A stretch of DNA of 64,000 nucleotides, taken from contig CM063288.1 in NCBI GenBank assembly GCA_032173965.1, positions 11,016,501 to 11,080,500 of the forward strand, read 5' to 3'. Both the position numbers and the translations under genes were made by a program. The stretch comes from Sitta carolinensis. Lineage: Eukaryota > Chordata > Aves > Passeriformes > Sittidae. Each line of letters starts with the position of its first letter. Within the stretch, counting starts at the first letter, position 1. Below, in pieces: positions 26,016-38,663 of this stretch. The notes under the pieces were generated by a model, which was not told the origin of the DNA, made no database searches, and saw only the letters and a program-made list of their open reading frames with translations.

Positions 26016-26359
26016 CAGCAATGCTGTTTTTATAAAAAGGAAATGAATGGAATGGAGTAGAATATTTCAGTGAATATTTATGACTACAACAAAGAATAGT
26101 TTCTGGTTTTGGCACTTTATGATGCAGAGTCTTTTTCTGCATAGATTTTATTCTGCATCCAGTGGAAATGGATTTGTACCCTCTCTTGATGGGAAGTTCT
26201 TGTTGTCAGGCCCAAGTGTCCTGGGGTGCAGGAAACTGCTAGCTAGTGTGGGTGGGGTGGATGTGCAAGGTGAGACACTGGGGCTCTCCAACTTTGTCAC
26301 AGTGGGAGGAGTAACCAATGGCCTTTACCTGTCTGTGCTTTCTTTTCAATGTCCTCCAG

Positions 26360-26530
26360 TGAAAGGCTCATGGTCTTGCTGGACTCCCTGGTCTCACTGC
26401 TCAGCCACCTGTGGGGGTGGGCACTACCAGCGCACGCGGACCTGCAGCAACCCAGCTCCGTCCAGCGGGGAGGACATCTGCATCGGGCTGCACACCGAGG
26501 AGGCCCTCTGCAACACGCACCCCTGCCAAG
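26360..26530 (+). CDS. SEMA5B: SEMA5B exon encoding thrombospondin repeat 6
   Basis: The acceptor is GTCCTCCAG and the donor is GTAGCT at 26531. The first two bases complete a Val codon, then KGSWSCWTPWSHCSATCGG follows, with GHYQRTRTCSNPAPSSGE, DICIGLHTEEALCNTHPCQ and one trailing base. This is a complete canonical TSR with the WxxWxxW ladder, CSATCGGG and the Arg-containing strand. GEDICxGLHTEEALC is very strongly conserved in class 5 semaphorins. The exon is 171 bases, in phase 1 at both ends, and intact. Because both ends are in phase 1, skipping it alone would keep the frame. Confidence 0.96.
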
Positions 26531-27429
26531 GTAGCTGCTTCTCATCCCTTCTCCAGCTGGCTTCCATGCTGGTGGGAGCAAGGCATAGCTGCAAAATGTT
26601 TAGAAAACAAATCAGAAACATCACCAGTTACACATTTTTTTTTGTCATTTATTCAATGTCCGTTGAGCCAGGGGATAAGGGGACATCCCAGCGTTAATGG
26701 CAGTGCAACCTCTTTCTCTTTGCCTGTTCACTGGCCTTTGCTCTGGCATTCTGATGCTGGTCAAGCAAAATTTTGTTAATGGTTGATCTCTTTCAAGTAA
26801 ATGAAAAAGCAGGAGCTTAGTTCTTCAATGTGGAAGTTGACCTGACAAACAAAAGGAGACATGAGGCAGCAATCTGTACGGTTGCTGAAGGGACAGTCCT
26901 TCCTTTTTGTTTCACAGACAACAGATCAGCATGTGCTACAACTCAGAGGATAGGGTATAGATCTGTGCTGGTTTTGAACTACCTTTGAGTATTTGTGATC
27001 CAGTGCAGGGTGACCCTGCCCTTAGAAACCTCAGCAAAATTCTGTGAGTGCTCTAATTTGTGCTGGCTACTTGAGGTATCCCTAGGAGGCCACATCAAAG
27101 CTTGAAGGTCCTGGTGCAACATTGCCCCACCCTGCTCCTTGTATGTCTTTAACCAGAGGGCTGATATAGGAGCTTTTAAGACAACTTTGTTCTATGCAGT
27201 GCTCCACCAAGGGTCGGTTTAGTCTGTATTAAGAGAACTACAACCTGACAAGCAGGGTGTGATGCTTGCATTGAGAAAATTATATCCACTAAGGACCCAT
27301 GGAATAGATGTGTGAGAGAGGCCCAGGCCAGGATCTAGAATCCTTCAGCATGGGAGAAGTCTGGTATCTACAAAGCATCCTTTTCCTTCTTGGTGACCCT
27401 GTGTGTGTTTTCCTGACCTTGGATTTCAG
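26531..27429 (+). other. SEMA5B: SEMA5B intron
   Basis: The intron runs from GTAGCT to GGATTTCAG. Nothing else is recognised in it. Confidence 0.85.
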
Positions 27430-27579
27430 GTGGCTGGTCAGAGTGGTCAGAGTGGAGCCTGTGCAATGAAGAGGGCATCCAGTACCGCAGCCGCTACTGT
27501 GAGGTGCACAGCCCGGACTCTTCCCAGTGCGTCGGAAACAGCACTCAGTACCAGGACTGCCTGTACAACGAAATCCCTG
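27430..27579 (+). CDS. SEMA5B: SEMA5B exon encoding thrombospondin repeat 7
   Basis: The acceptor is GATTTCAG and the donor is GTATGT at 27580. With the previous base it reads GWSEWSEWSLCNEEG, then IQYRSRYCEVHSPDS and SQCVGNSTQYQDCLYNEIP. It is the last, shortened TSR: the tryptophan ladder is present, but the CSxTCG core is replaced by LCNEEG, as in other class 5 semaphorins. NST is a potential glycosylation site. The exon is 150 bases, in phase 1 at both ends, and intact. It lies immediately N-terminal to the membrane-proximal stalk. Confidence 0.95.
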
Positions 27580-28480
27580 GTATGTACCGTGTCATCCAGG
27601 AGCACAGGGCAGGCCAGGGCAGGAGAGCAGCTTGTGCCTGGACTGTCAAACTAGGCTGAGATTTTTCTCTATTATAAATTTGGCTTGGCTACTTCTAGAA
27701 AAACAAAGAAATAGACAAACCTTATAAATTCCCTTGTGGCAGGCACAGGGTAAATGGCTTTCCCATAAGCAGCTTTACATTAATTTTAAACAGAATAGCC
27801 TTTATCTGTAACAAATAACTAGTATTGCTTCACCTGAACTGAAGCTTTTAAACTTGTATAGTTTGTCTTAAGCTGAGTTATAAAAATTGTCACTGTTCTC
27901 AGTATGTATATGGGCAACAGAAGGTCGTTGATTTCAGGTATTGAAAAAGCATCCCAAAAGAGCAAAGAATTAAGGCGATGCAGATGCAGAACATTGTGGT
28001 GTGAAGGTGGAAGATTAATCTGGGGTCTAACAGAGCAACACTGTTAATGGACAGATTGTCATCAACATATTCCACCCTCTGCTTTCTGGAAGTTGAATCT
28101 CTCAGGCAAATAGCTGATATTGGTCTAGACTGAATATGCCTTTCCACATGTTCTTTTTGGATTACAATGAACTGACTTAAAAATCTGAGATCTCTAGGCA
28201 ATGGTATTCTTTTTCATAGTTTTCTCACCTACCATCTTTTCCATGAATTGAAGAAGCTAAAGAGTGATCAGGTAACAGTACTGGAATTATAAGATCTTTG
28301 GAGAGGTTTCATTGCATGTGTTTCAAGCCATGAGCTTATAATTCAATTTAGAGAGACTCTCAGCTTGCTGCAGAACATATGAGCACCTTCTCGTGCTTGG
28401 AGCACAGAGGGTTTAATTACTTGAAGAAGTAAAGGGATGGCAAAATGACAACTTTCTCCAATCTTCTTTTCTTTGTTTAG
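27580..28480 (+). other. SEMA5B: SEMA5B intron
   Basis: The intron runs from GTATGT to CTTTGTTTAG. Nothing else is recognised in it. Confidence 0.85.
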
Positions 28481-28525
28481 TGATCCTGCCAGCCTCCAGC
28501 ATCGATGAGAGCACGAACTGTGGAG
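28481..28525 (+). CDS. SEMA5B: SEMA5B micro-exon for the juxtamembrane stalk
   Basis: This 45-base exon lies between CTTTGTTTAG and GTAGGT (28526). In frame with its neighbours it reads VILPASSIDESTNCG, and the final glycine is completed by the next exon. The ILPASS string and the following acidic stalk match the SEMA5B segment between the last TSR and the transmembrane helix. It is in phase 1 at both ends, so it is a potential in-frame cassette. It is easily missed by ab initio prediction because of its size. Confidence 0.92.
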
Positions 28526-31500
28526 GTAGGTTACAACTAACTATATATCTTATTTTTATCTTAACCTGACTTCTTTTCTCTCTGTGCAATATCAACCAAA
28601 CCATTAATCTGTACAGCTCGTATCCCACTGATAGCCTTAATTCCACTGGAGTCTTGCTGTCTGAGTCAGACTAGAGGAATGTATTGCATGTCCACTTGTC
28701 AGTTCCAAGATTTTTATTTCTTTGGAAGTTTGGATTGGCCACTGAGGGCCATTAATTGCCAGAGAGCAATTGCTTGTGTCTCTCTACCTCCAGGGTAAAT
28801 GGTTCAGGTGGAAGAAAGGGTTATTCCCCATTCTCCACTCTAAGCCTTCAGCTCTTTGGAGGAAGGTGTTTTTAAATAACCTATAAAAATTTCAGTGAAC
28901 AGGGTCTCTTAGATCCTTTGCTGATATAGGATGAGATTAGAGGTTTATACTTGTCCTCCAAGCACTTCCTTTAATTCAGCCTCTCACCTCCACAGAAACT
29001 GTGTCTCCTTTCTGCATGTAACTTGGAAAGATCCAGTCATTAGTGTCACTTTTCCACTGCCCTGTGAGCCCCTATGATAAAAATGCAGTCTGAAGAAAAT
29101 GGCAGGTTCCTTTAACGTTTTAAAATGCTAGTTTCACACTAATGGCCATGCCAATTCCTGCTAGTGCACATCCCTGCTTTCCTGAAATCTAGATGATCTT
29201 CAGGCTGCCAAAATCTCTTCTCCCTGTAGAGATCATGGCAAAAACAGGCATGCCACCTGTGGCTTGGAAATGTGGCTTCTCCATTTGCAACTGAGGGCAA
29301 TCAATGGAATTAAAGTTTCAGCCCCGCAATGTAACATTTGGCATCCTGCGTCACTCCTTCTCCCTCGGAGAGTGCAATGGTTCTGCTTTGATTCCAGGAC
29401 CCCTTGCTATAGCTTGCACTCTACTGTTATGCACCATACCCACATTTCCTTCATTTTCCACCACCACTGTATTTGTTGTTGCTATCTACATTTTGCCATG
29501 GCTAATATTATTTATAAATGTAGTATTCTACAATTTTTGGCACAGAAGCAAATCAATAGAAATTCTGTTGATGCATCTCAGAAAATCTATATTTTCAAAG
29601 TGATGAACCAAAAAGCTTCCCCCCTGGGGACTCACATGTTGCAAACAAAATAATATGATTTTTTTCCCCCCTAAGATACAGCCAAAACTCATTTGAAAAA
29701 TCAGATGGTTGTTTAAAAGGTGAGAGTGAAATAGAAGAGATCTTTATGTCGTGACTTGCAAATGTGGCAGTGAAATGAAACATTCACTGCAATATAAGCA
29801 AAGCTGGGCAGGAGGAGAATGTGGCAGTGTGTCATGTGGCCTTACTGAACACAGTTGCATATTCTATGTTTTAGGTCTCACGAGTGATGCAAAACAGGCA
29901 GATGTTTTTAGAAAGGAAATGTATTTTTGAAAAAGTCTTTTGACATTTTAGTAGGAAATTATAATATTTATGCTGGGCTTTTTTGACCATCATCCAAAAC
30001 AATAGAAAATGGTAATCTTGCAATGGAATTTTATAATGTGGCTTGAAAAATAAATGTAGTTCATCAGTCTAATAAATTCTGTATGTTCTGTACTGTAATT
30101 ATGATTGAAGTGCATTACTTTGCCATAGAACTCTATTGGTTTTGTTCTTTTTAAAATCAGGAGGATATTTTTTTTAACTAAAGATTAGACAAGAGCCATT
30201 GACTAATGGGCAGAATCTGCTATTTGAAAAGCATATCACTTAAAATGTAAGATGGCACCAAAAAACTGCACACCGTGATCAGACTAAGAATGAGCCTCAT
30301 TTAAAGCCACTCTCTGAGTAGCCCCATTTCTCTGCACACAGTCAAGTCAACACAGCAGTCTGTCCAAATGAATTGGCTTTTTAAGTATTGCAGGAAATTT
30401 ACCACTGAGGCAATGTGACTGACCCCTGGGACAGCTGCCCTGAGGCCAACAGTCAGGGGTCCCCTTGGGCTTTAGGGCCTCTGCCATTCCTGTTTGAAAG
30501 ATGACAGAGCAAAGGCAGAGCAAAGGCAGAAGCATTTGAAGTCAAATAGCTGATTCTTTTCCATATAGTCCCCCCTGCACACAGCAGAATACAACAGGGT
30601 CATTAAGTTTTCCCATCTCATAATGCCTCTGATTGCTCTGATAACCTGGTGGCTCTAACGGTGGCTGCTGTTGGTTCTGCTGTCAGAGGAGATCTGGTGG
30701 TGGTGAGTTTTACCATGGGGTGTGAGACTCAGAGAGGTGAGGGAGGAATGAGAAGCGCTGTTTGACTTTGTCTTCCCCCACCAGTCAGAGCTATGAGTTT
30801 GGTACTTCCCAGTGTGTGGGATGCCCAGCTACAGCTCCTTCCAGAGGTCAGTGCTGGCCTTCAAGGGTGCTGTTGCAATCTCACATAGAGAGATCTCTGC
30901 AGGAGGCTTTTATAGTCCAAGAGCTTTTCTGTTTGAAGTATTTGCACTGTAGCTACCCCGCCAGCACCTGCCTGCAACTGATTTCCTATCTCTGCAATTT
31001 GCGGAGAAAGCCAACAAAGAAGCGTTTTTCAAGCACTTCCCCCTTTTCCTTTGTCCACTTATCTTTCCCGTTCTCCAGAGGACCCCTATTTCACTGTTAG
31101 CAGTACAAATACACCTCAGAAGTAGTGCAGACAGGACCAATGCAAAGCCATCCCATGAATAAGCAAGAATGCTGAGCATACTTGGATTACAAGGGGGAGG
31201 AATGTGTATCTCCCCCACACCACACGCAGTCCCATAGGCATTTTGGGCAGCTGACAAAAAGTGCTTTTCCCTCCCTTCCTTCCCCTTCAGAGAAACACTG
31301 AGCATTTTTATCCCCTTATTTCCATGACACGCACATGCTTTGGAATCCATTAATGTGCATTGTTTGTATGGCTCATTTCTTTAGCTGTCAGCTTAACATA
31401 ATGTTTAGTTTCAATATCAATAGAGGGGAGAGAGGAGAGACAGGGAGGGAGCTTTGAGAAAACAATGCATGAACCTGTTAAACTGCACAAGGCAGAGCTG

Positions 31501-31683
31501 CAGTGGGGAGACCGATTTGCAGGGAGATTATGTCAGTTTATGTTAGAACGTAAGACTCTGGCTTCAACAGCTTATTAATGTTGATCCCAAGATGTCACTG
31601 CTCTGATTTGCACCTGTGGTCTTGTCAGGGGAGGGAAAAGGGCCGTTCTTTAAAAATAGCATCTCTTGTCATTTCTCTTGCAG
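28526..31683 (+). other. SEMA5B: SEMA5B intron
   Basis: The intron runs from GTAGGT to TTCTCTTGCAG. I recognise no gene or mobile element. A purine-rich GAGAGGGGAGAG-type patch lies near 31421-31452. Confidence 0.8.
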
Positions 31684-31889
31684 GTTTTAGTCTCATCCAT
31701 CTGATTGCCACTGGGGTCTCCTGTTTCTTCGGCTCCAGCCTGTTAACGTTTGTGATTTACGTGTACTGCCAGCGCTGCCAAAGGCAGTCCCAGGAGTCTA
31801 CTGTTATCCACCCAACCACTCCCAACCATCTCCATTACAAGGGCAACACAACCCCCAAGAATGAGAAGTACACCCCTATGGAGTTCAAG
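31684..31889 (+). CDS. SEMA5B: SEMA5B exon encoding the transmembrane helix and proximal cytoplasmic tail
   Basis: The acceptor is TTCTCTTGCAG and the donor is GTAGGG at 31890. It reads GFSLIHLIATGVSCFF, then GSSLLTFVIYVYCQRCQRQ and SQESTVIHPTTPNHLHYKG, ending KNEKYTPMEFK. The hydrophobic stretch from LIHLIATG to FVIYVY is the single membrane-spanning helix, followed by the cysteine/arginine stop-transfer CQRCQRQ. The cytoplasmic string TPNHLHYKG...TPKNEKYTPMEFK distinguishes SEMA5B from SEMA5A. The exon is 206 bases and leaves in phase 0. It is intact. Confidence 0.97.
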
Positions 31890-33184
31890 GTAGGGTACTT
31901 GAGGAGAAATACCACAAACAGCTTGATACTGCATAAATAAATTCTGTATTCGTGTCATGGTTGGAACTGGGTAGGTTTGTGTTTCTGTGCCCAGCTGATG
32001 GCATTATACATGGGGTTGAAAGGGCATTTAGCTGTGCTGTCACAAAGGGGTTAAAAAGCCTCATTACTGCAGTGGGATTTTGTTCTGTTTCACAGTCCTG
32101 ATGAATGCCAGTCTGGCAAGTACATACCAAGATACTCCAGCCCATTCTGACTATTGAATGTATACAAATTGTCCTCTAAAAAAAATCAGTAAGGGCTCAG
32201 TTCAGTGCATTGATAGTGCATGGTAAGAGGAAATGGAGGGAGGAAGAATAAAAATGGAAACTTCATTGCACAAATAGCTGGGAAAATGTGCATTGGTACG
32301 ATGAGATTTTGGAAGTTCTTTGGTAACTGCCAAATTGGAGTGAATGAGAAAGCAGAGAGGGTTCTGCCCCCCTCTATCAGTACTGGACAGAACTTACCTC
32401 AGGCAGCTGTGCAGAATTCAGTGACAGTAGCTGAGTGGGAAGCCGAAGCCTTAGGAGATGAGTGCTCAAGTGGCATGTGCTGTTGGCATGTCGGCTTGCT
32501 GAAGTGAGCATCGGCCATTATCAGAGCAGATAGGACCAGGGTGCTGCAGACAGTACCCTGAGACAGCAGCACTTGATTGGATTTGAGCATCAGGCTCCTG
32601 GTGTAGCATAGGATCAGAGCAGTGAGCAGTGGCACGGGGGAGGGGCTTCATGTCACCAGAACAGCCTGCCTAGGGTCACTTGAACAATGTGGAACATAAT
32701 TTTGGATGTGAACACAAGCCAGAAGGAAACCCTGCAGCTGCTTGTTCCTTCATACAGCTACGTGCTGTTGACATTTTGGTATTGTCTGCCTCTGCTGGTC
32801 TGGCCCAGCTTCTCACTGAGACCCAACAGTAAGATCAGTGGTGGGATTGTTGCCACAGTCTAAACTCTGTAGGTGTTGAGGACTGTTTCTACATAGGAAT
32901 TGTCTAATCCTGGGTACAGGATACCTCCTGATACATGGCTATGATTTGCAGTATGAATGCACATCAGAAATAAGAGCCTTCATCAAATAATTTGAGAAGG
33001 GTCAGTGTTGTTTTGCTGTTTTAAAGGAAAAGAGTTTGAGCTGAAAAATAACTGACCAGTATGATAATAAGAATGTGGTGAAATCCTTGTTGGGCATTGC
33101 AACCTCTCAGAGGATCCTGCTGCCTATGAATGCAGTCTCAAAAACACATTTTCTAGCAAGCTTAAGGCTACAGTTGCATACTGT

Positions 33185-33770
33185 TTTAATAAGAGTCCAG
33201 CATCATAATGCAAGTCAGCATAGATTTGTGGAAAGTAAATCATGTCAAGCAAATTGGATTCCTTTTTTAAATTAAATAAATATTGATCTAGATAGGAGGG
33301 AAGCAGCAGACATATTGGGATTTTCAGAGACTTTTAACAAAGTTTCACGGGATGTATTATTCTACACATTCTGCATATACAGGTTCAGTAATAAATTATT
33401 AAGACAGGTAAAGAACAGGGACTTGATCTTGGAAGCATCAAACTTCCAAGTAATCCTTTCAGTTATGGGAGCTGCTGTGGCAAAGTCAATAGGAAGACCC
33501 AGATTCAAAAGGCTTGCAGGAATAAAGAAATGAGCTTGTTTCTTATATGGCAAACAATAAAGAAAAGAGACAAATTTATTTTTGTAGCCAAAAGCAGGTA
33601 GTTAGAGGGTGGGATTTGTGTTAATATTTTCTTCATGATTTATACTGTGCTATCATGTGTTATCAGATGATGCTAAAATAGGCAAAATGGTTAAGATTTA
33701 GAAGGATGATGTTGTTCACAGAACAATCTGAATCAATTGGGTAAATGGGTTATGAAATGCACTATGTCTA
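33185..33770 (+). mobile_element. Decayed LINE (CR1-like) reverse-transcriptase relic
   Basis: Conceptual translation near 33209-33275 reads SQHRFVESKSCQANWIPF. After a stop it continues DRREAADILGFSETFNKVS. These align with the reverse-transcriptase segments of CR1-type LINEs, NQHGFxxxKSCxTNLIxF and DxGxAVDVxYLDFSKAFDTVS. Near 33664 the string CAGATGATGCTAAAATAGGC resembles the catalytic ADDTKLG region. Many stops and frame changes show long inactivity. The true boundaries are unclear and the relic may extend to about 34.3 kb. Confidence 0.7.
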
Positions 33771-36748
33771 TGTCAAGTGGTGCAGTGAAGTAGACATAAT
33801 AACAAAACTAAGCAAAGTTTAAAATAGCAGCAGATTAGTTAATGTTGTGTCAGGAGAGAGTTGACCTCTTAGATAGATCCATCTCTGAATACTTGATCTA
33901 GTGTATAGTAACAGTGAGCAGCTGTTAGAGTCTTCTTTCAAGGGACATAAAGAGTTTAGGCATTAGATCAAGTTTTGAAAAGTCTGGTTTATTTAAAGGA
34001 AGGCATTAGCTAACTGAGACTGTATGACTTACACTGGGGGGAGAAAGGACTTGGACACAAGGAGAGATAGACCAGATGGGGTTTATTTACAAAATGTTAG
34101 GAAGTGAAAGAGTTCAAGTGCATAAATCTGAAGTCATTGGACAGACCAAAGCTAAATGTTTGGGGGCAAGGGGCTACTTGCTGAGAAGAAAACTCAAAGT
34201 CATACACTTCAGAATGGTGAATGAGGCAAAGAGATTTACAGAAAGGGTAAAATATATTTGTCAAGTGAAGTCTCCTTTTCTCCATTCCTGTTGAGTATTT
34301 CCTTCTGCTCACCTTCTCTATTGCCTCTCTTTTCTTAAGCTCTTGGCTGAAAATTTCTCATTTCATACTACAAATCTGCCACTCCTCAGTGTTCCCTTGA
34401 AGCATATAGCATTAATGAAGTAAAAGGAAAGGCTCTGTGTGCTCTGTGCTGTGTAATTACTTATGGAACTTGTTATTAGCAAGGTTTATATTTAGGAATA
34501 ACTGACAGATTTTTTTTTTTTAAGGGTCAGGAGGGAGTTGTTCATGCTTTCAAGGAGCATGTGTGGTTTTATTGTGATGCCACACAATTAACATTGAAAT
34601 GATGGAGAAGCTAAAATTCACCTTCCTGATATGAAGGGTTGAACAGAGCTTGGATATGGGCCTATCTGAATTTAAAATGTGTACATGTGAAAGAAAGTGG
34701 AAGCACCTGAAGTTCCAGAGTCTAAACCCAAATAAGTTTCTATTCAGCAAATACCAAGAAAGCCACCCTCAACATTTTTTAATGAAACCAAAAGAATAAT
34801 TGTAGTTTTGTATTTGTGCGTGTCTGTGTGAAAGAGTTAATAGGTCCAGGATTAAGGAAATAGAGGGTGTGTAGACTACTTTTCAGTAACAGAAAATGAT
34901 AATACACAGTGACATGATGGTAGCAGAAGGCTGGCCATATGCACAAGTCTATTATTTTCCATTCTTTGATAATAATAAGCCTTCTGCAACCATCTTTAGT
35001 TTGTTTTCATCTTGAAATATCTCTGCTCTACAACCAGCAGGTGAACACTGCAGAAAGTTTGGCAGTGTTACATTCAAATGTACAGCACTGAATGAAAATT
35101 CATAAATCAAGGTAGATTTTATATGAAGGCAGATTTTAATGAAGGAAGTGCTAGCTGATACGAGCCTTGTTGGCCTTTTCAGCACAGCAGTGCAGTAATG
35201 CAGATCAGATGTAAATACCGTGCATAATGGTGACCTATTGATCATATAGCTGATGCTAACTTGCATAGGCAGTGTTTTGCAGAAGCATGTTTTATTTTTG
35301 TTGGCTCCTTATCCCTTCCTCTTCTGCTTTCTCAAGAATGATGTGAGGTTTATTATTAGCTATTTTAGCCAGGATTTCTTGAACGATTTCATGCATATGC
35401 ATTTACCAGCAACATGTTGATTTTGATTTGGTATTCACAGATCGTAGGGGAGAGACCTTTTGGGTCACCTAATAAGCAGTTCATGTTTCATTAATTGGTT
35501 GAAGTTCAAACAACACTCTGACAATATTGAAGACTGTGCAGAACAAAAGCATAATGAAATAAAAATGATCTGCTCTTCATGTTTTGTCGTGACGTGTTAC
35601 AGAACCACCTACAACCTTCCCAGTATTGCCACGCCGATTAGATAATAACTGACTATCAAAGCAGTGAGGAGATCCTCTTTTGAACATTTTGCTCCATGCC
35701 TGGTGTCAGTTACTTACCAGAGCTGTGCTGATGGAAAGCCAGATGATCCTGCAGTAGAAGCAGGAGGATGTAGGGTCAAGATTGAGCCCTTGTGAATTAG
35801 GATCTCTTGGAACAGCCACACACGGTGAAAGGGTTTGGACTGAACTTCTTCCTATTGCTAAATCCTCTGCCAATAAAGAGAGCCAGCATTTTATTCTACG
35901 TGGGATTTGGACAAAGGCATCTGCATATTGGTCCAAATCCAAAATCCAATGGCCTTTGGATCAGGCCAGATGGGATCAGTGAGAAATGTAAGTTTGCAGG
36001 ATGGTTTTGATGATGATTCTGCAGATTTTCTTTGCGATTGTGCTGGACAGACCTCCCTCTGTCCTTCCTTCCTTCAACACAGTTTTAGTCGTGAGTCATG
36101 CAGTAAAGCTCTCTGTACTGATGCCTCAAATAAGCTGAGGAAGCACCTGAGCATTGCATCTTCTCTGGCATCAGCACTGCTGTTGAAGGAATTAAGGGCC
36201 AAACACTGAAGCGAAACAGTCATTTATGTCAAGGATTAAATTTATTGTGGGAAAAAATGAGGTGAGAACTGAATGAGATTGCAGGATATGGCAATGAAAG
36301 AGGGAAACGAAGGGTTTGATGTATCACTTGATATCTGAATTTTCTAGGACATTAGAACAATACACATTAACTTCAGTAGAACTGAGTCCTGCACTTGCCT
36401 AAAATTATACAGCAAATATAGATGCAGTTACCAGAAAATGGGGGGAATAACCAGTAGATCACTTGGACTCTGTATAAATTAGAAGCTGCAATGAATATTT
36501 TCTAATGAAGTGAGAACAATGCTGTTGGGAAACAAATGACAGAGTGCAGAGCAGACACCCCCTGCAAAGGACTCCAGGCCCTGTGATCCACACTCCATTA
36601 CTAATCCCAAATAATTAATAACAATAAAATACTAACATGGAGAGCTGAGACACAGAAACCAATTCTGTCTTTGGAAGATGAATCCTTCTAATAAAACAAC
36701 AAGCTGGGTGTTTGGTGTGGCTTTCAACCTTGCAAAAATTAGCAAAAA

Positions 36749-36901
36749 GGAGAGTAGTTCAGTTGGTTTGAGCATGGTGCTAATAATGCCAAGGTTTTTG
36801 TATATGGGCCATTCTCTTGAGAGATGGACTGGATGATCCTTGTAGGTCCCCTTCCAGTTCAGAATATTCTGTGATTTTATTCTGTGAAAAAAAAAAAAAA
36901 A
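36749..36901 (+). mobile_element. tRNA-Ile-derived SINE with CR1 3' tail (TguSINE1-like)
   Basis: The head reads AGTTCAGTTGGTTTGAGCAT followed by GGTGCTAATAATGCCAAGGT. This matches the D-arm and anticodon arm of tRNA-Ile (AAT), including the box A promoter. The T-arm/box B part is largely lost, ending TATATGGGCC. The tail reads GATGGACTGGATGATCCTTG, then TAGGTCCCCTTCCAG and AGAATATTCTGTGATTTTAT. This is the 3' end of avian CR1, with the terminal ATTCTGTG repeat and then an A-run. A tRNA-Ile head fused to a CR1 tail is the known structure of the passerine SINE TguSINE1. This copy is full-length in layout but diverged. Confidence 0.88.
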
Positions 36902-37422
36902 GTAGAGCTTAGGGTATAGGAAAATGAATCTTTGTATGGATTTTAAATGTCTCTCTCTTGGTGATGGTCATTTTCATTTTTGCTGAAAATCACACCTTTT
37001 TTATAGAGAGGAGGCAGCCAGTGGTTTAAGTTAAAGCTATTTAAACTGCTGTCAAGTGGCCTAGAGGAATGTTTATCAAAGTCAGCCTTGTCTCTGAGGA
37101 TGCTTGCTTCTCCATGGAAAACTTTGCGTTCCAGTGTCCTGCCACTTAATTTGATGTGTTGCTACTTCAACTAAAATTGGCTAACCCATTTATTTTTGGT
37201 GATCACAGCACATATATTGATAGCACTGTAATATAAGCCTTTTTCTTTTCCCAGTGACCCTTTCACTGTGCATCGTTCGAGCCCCAGGAAGTGGCTATAA
37301 AGTTCACATATAAAGCAGTAGTTGATGATACCCAAGGTTATCAAGAAGTTATCAACAGTCTCCCTGAAGTGTTTGCTTTAGCTGCGTGGTGTTAGCTGAT
37401 TACATCAGCTGGGGAAAAAAGG

Positions 37423-37423
<1 letters not shown>

Positions 37424-37481
<58 letters not shown>
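37424..37481. repeat. TA dinucleotide microsatellite
   Basis: An uninterrupted TA array of about 29 units. It is self-complementary, can extrude a cruciform, and its length is likely polymorphic or mis-assembled. Confidence 0.97.
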
Positions 37482-37485
<4 letters not shown>

Positions 37486-38533
37486 TATAGTAAATCAGGT
37501 TGAAATATAAATTCTGTCCCAGTGAATTTCATGTTTAACAAAGGCTATTCCCCTTGAACAAAGTGGCATTTAAGAACATTAAGTGCTTGAATGGTAGAGT
37601 ACGTATTTTTAGTACTTACCATGAGTATAGTATTATTTGAAATAGAATAGTAGGGGCAGGGGGTTGAATTGGCAAAGAAGCATTGTGCCCTTTCTTGTAT
37701 GATCCTGCAGTTGCAAATATCACTTCAGGGGACTCTTGATTTGCATAATGCCTACTATGAAGGGAAAGCAAGAGAGCTTACTGATGGGGAAAAAAGGATT
37801 AAGTGGTGCGTCTCAGTCAAAATCTATTAGTGTCTTTTCTCCCTTTATATCATTGGCTGGAGTCAAATTGAGCAGTCAAGCATGCCTGGAGGTGTGGCTG
37901 TCCTGGGGTGATTGTGCCCAGAGAGGGCTGTGGCTCTCCTGGCGCTGTCCCCACCCCGTGGCAGCCGGGGCTCAGCGGGTTGCAGTGTGTGAGTCACAGA
38001 TATCGCGCTCGCATAGATACAGTATTTAGGAGTAGGGGAGACTGCCAATTCAGATCTGAGTGTTACCTTGCTCCTGCTCCCTCTGGGATACGAAGCAGCT
38101 GATCACAGCAGTCCCCCGGTGGGGACTGAGTCCCTGCTCCATCTGCTTTTCATGCAAACCCTTGCTGCTTCACAGGGCCGTTGCTGCTCCCTATAGGGTG
38201 GGAATCCTCATTGTTCCCTTTTCCCCACTATTTTTAAGAGAGTCTGGCTTTTGGGATGACTTTTAGTTTTTAAGCCATGTTAAGAAGTTTTGACACTGTG
38301 GGTAGGTGCTTCATAGTAATCCTGTCACATTTTTCTCTTTATTGACTCAGCCTTCTCTGCTCCCTGTTTAAAACTAGGCACATCTCCTCTACAGCCAGGT
38401 TAGGAATGTGGTCCAGGCTCTGCCTTCTCCCAGGCTGGATCATCATGGAGGCTCACATGAGCATATCTTTGGAGTTGTATTACTACAGCTGTGATAATCT
38501 CTTTGTAGGCAGACAAGTTTTGGTTTGTTTTTA

Positions 38534-38663
38534 ATTAGATCAATGAGTGTAGCTGGAAAATCTGGCAGGTTTTTGAACATATGAGCTGCTGTTTCAGAAC
38601 TGAAGACAGACAGATGTGTTCTAAAGCTTATCTGATTTTTCCAGCTACACTCATTGATCTAAT
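38534..38663. repeat. 27-bp perfect inverted repeat
   Basis: The left arm at 38534-38560 (starting ATTAGATCAATGAGTGTAGC) is the exact reverse complement of the right arm at 38637-38663 (ending CACTCATTGATCTAAT). They are separated by 76 bases. No transposase, target-site duplication or known MITE terminus was recognised. Confidence 0.95.

Larger units (their letters stand above)
24485..26359 (+). other. SEMA5B: SEMA5B intron with CR1 fragment and TAA microsatellite
   Basis: The intron runs from GTAACC to GTCCTCCAG. It holds a short CAA repeat at 24547-24563, a CR1 remnant at about 25697-25775 and a TAA-rich microsatellite at 25934-26015. Nothing else is recognised. Confidence 0.8.

Noticed and set aside
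36749..36830. A functional tRNA-Ile gene
   Set aside because: The T-arm and box B are mostly missing and the sequence continues directly into a CR1 tail, so it is a SINE.
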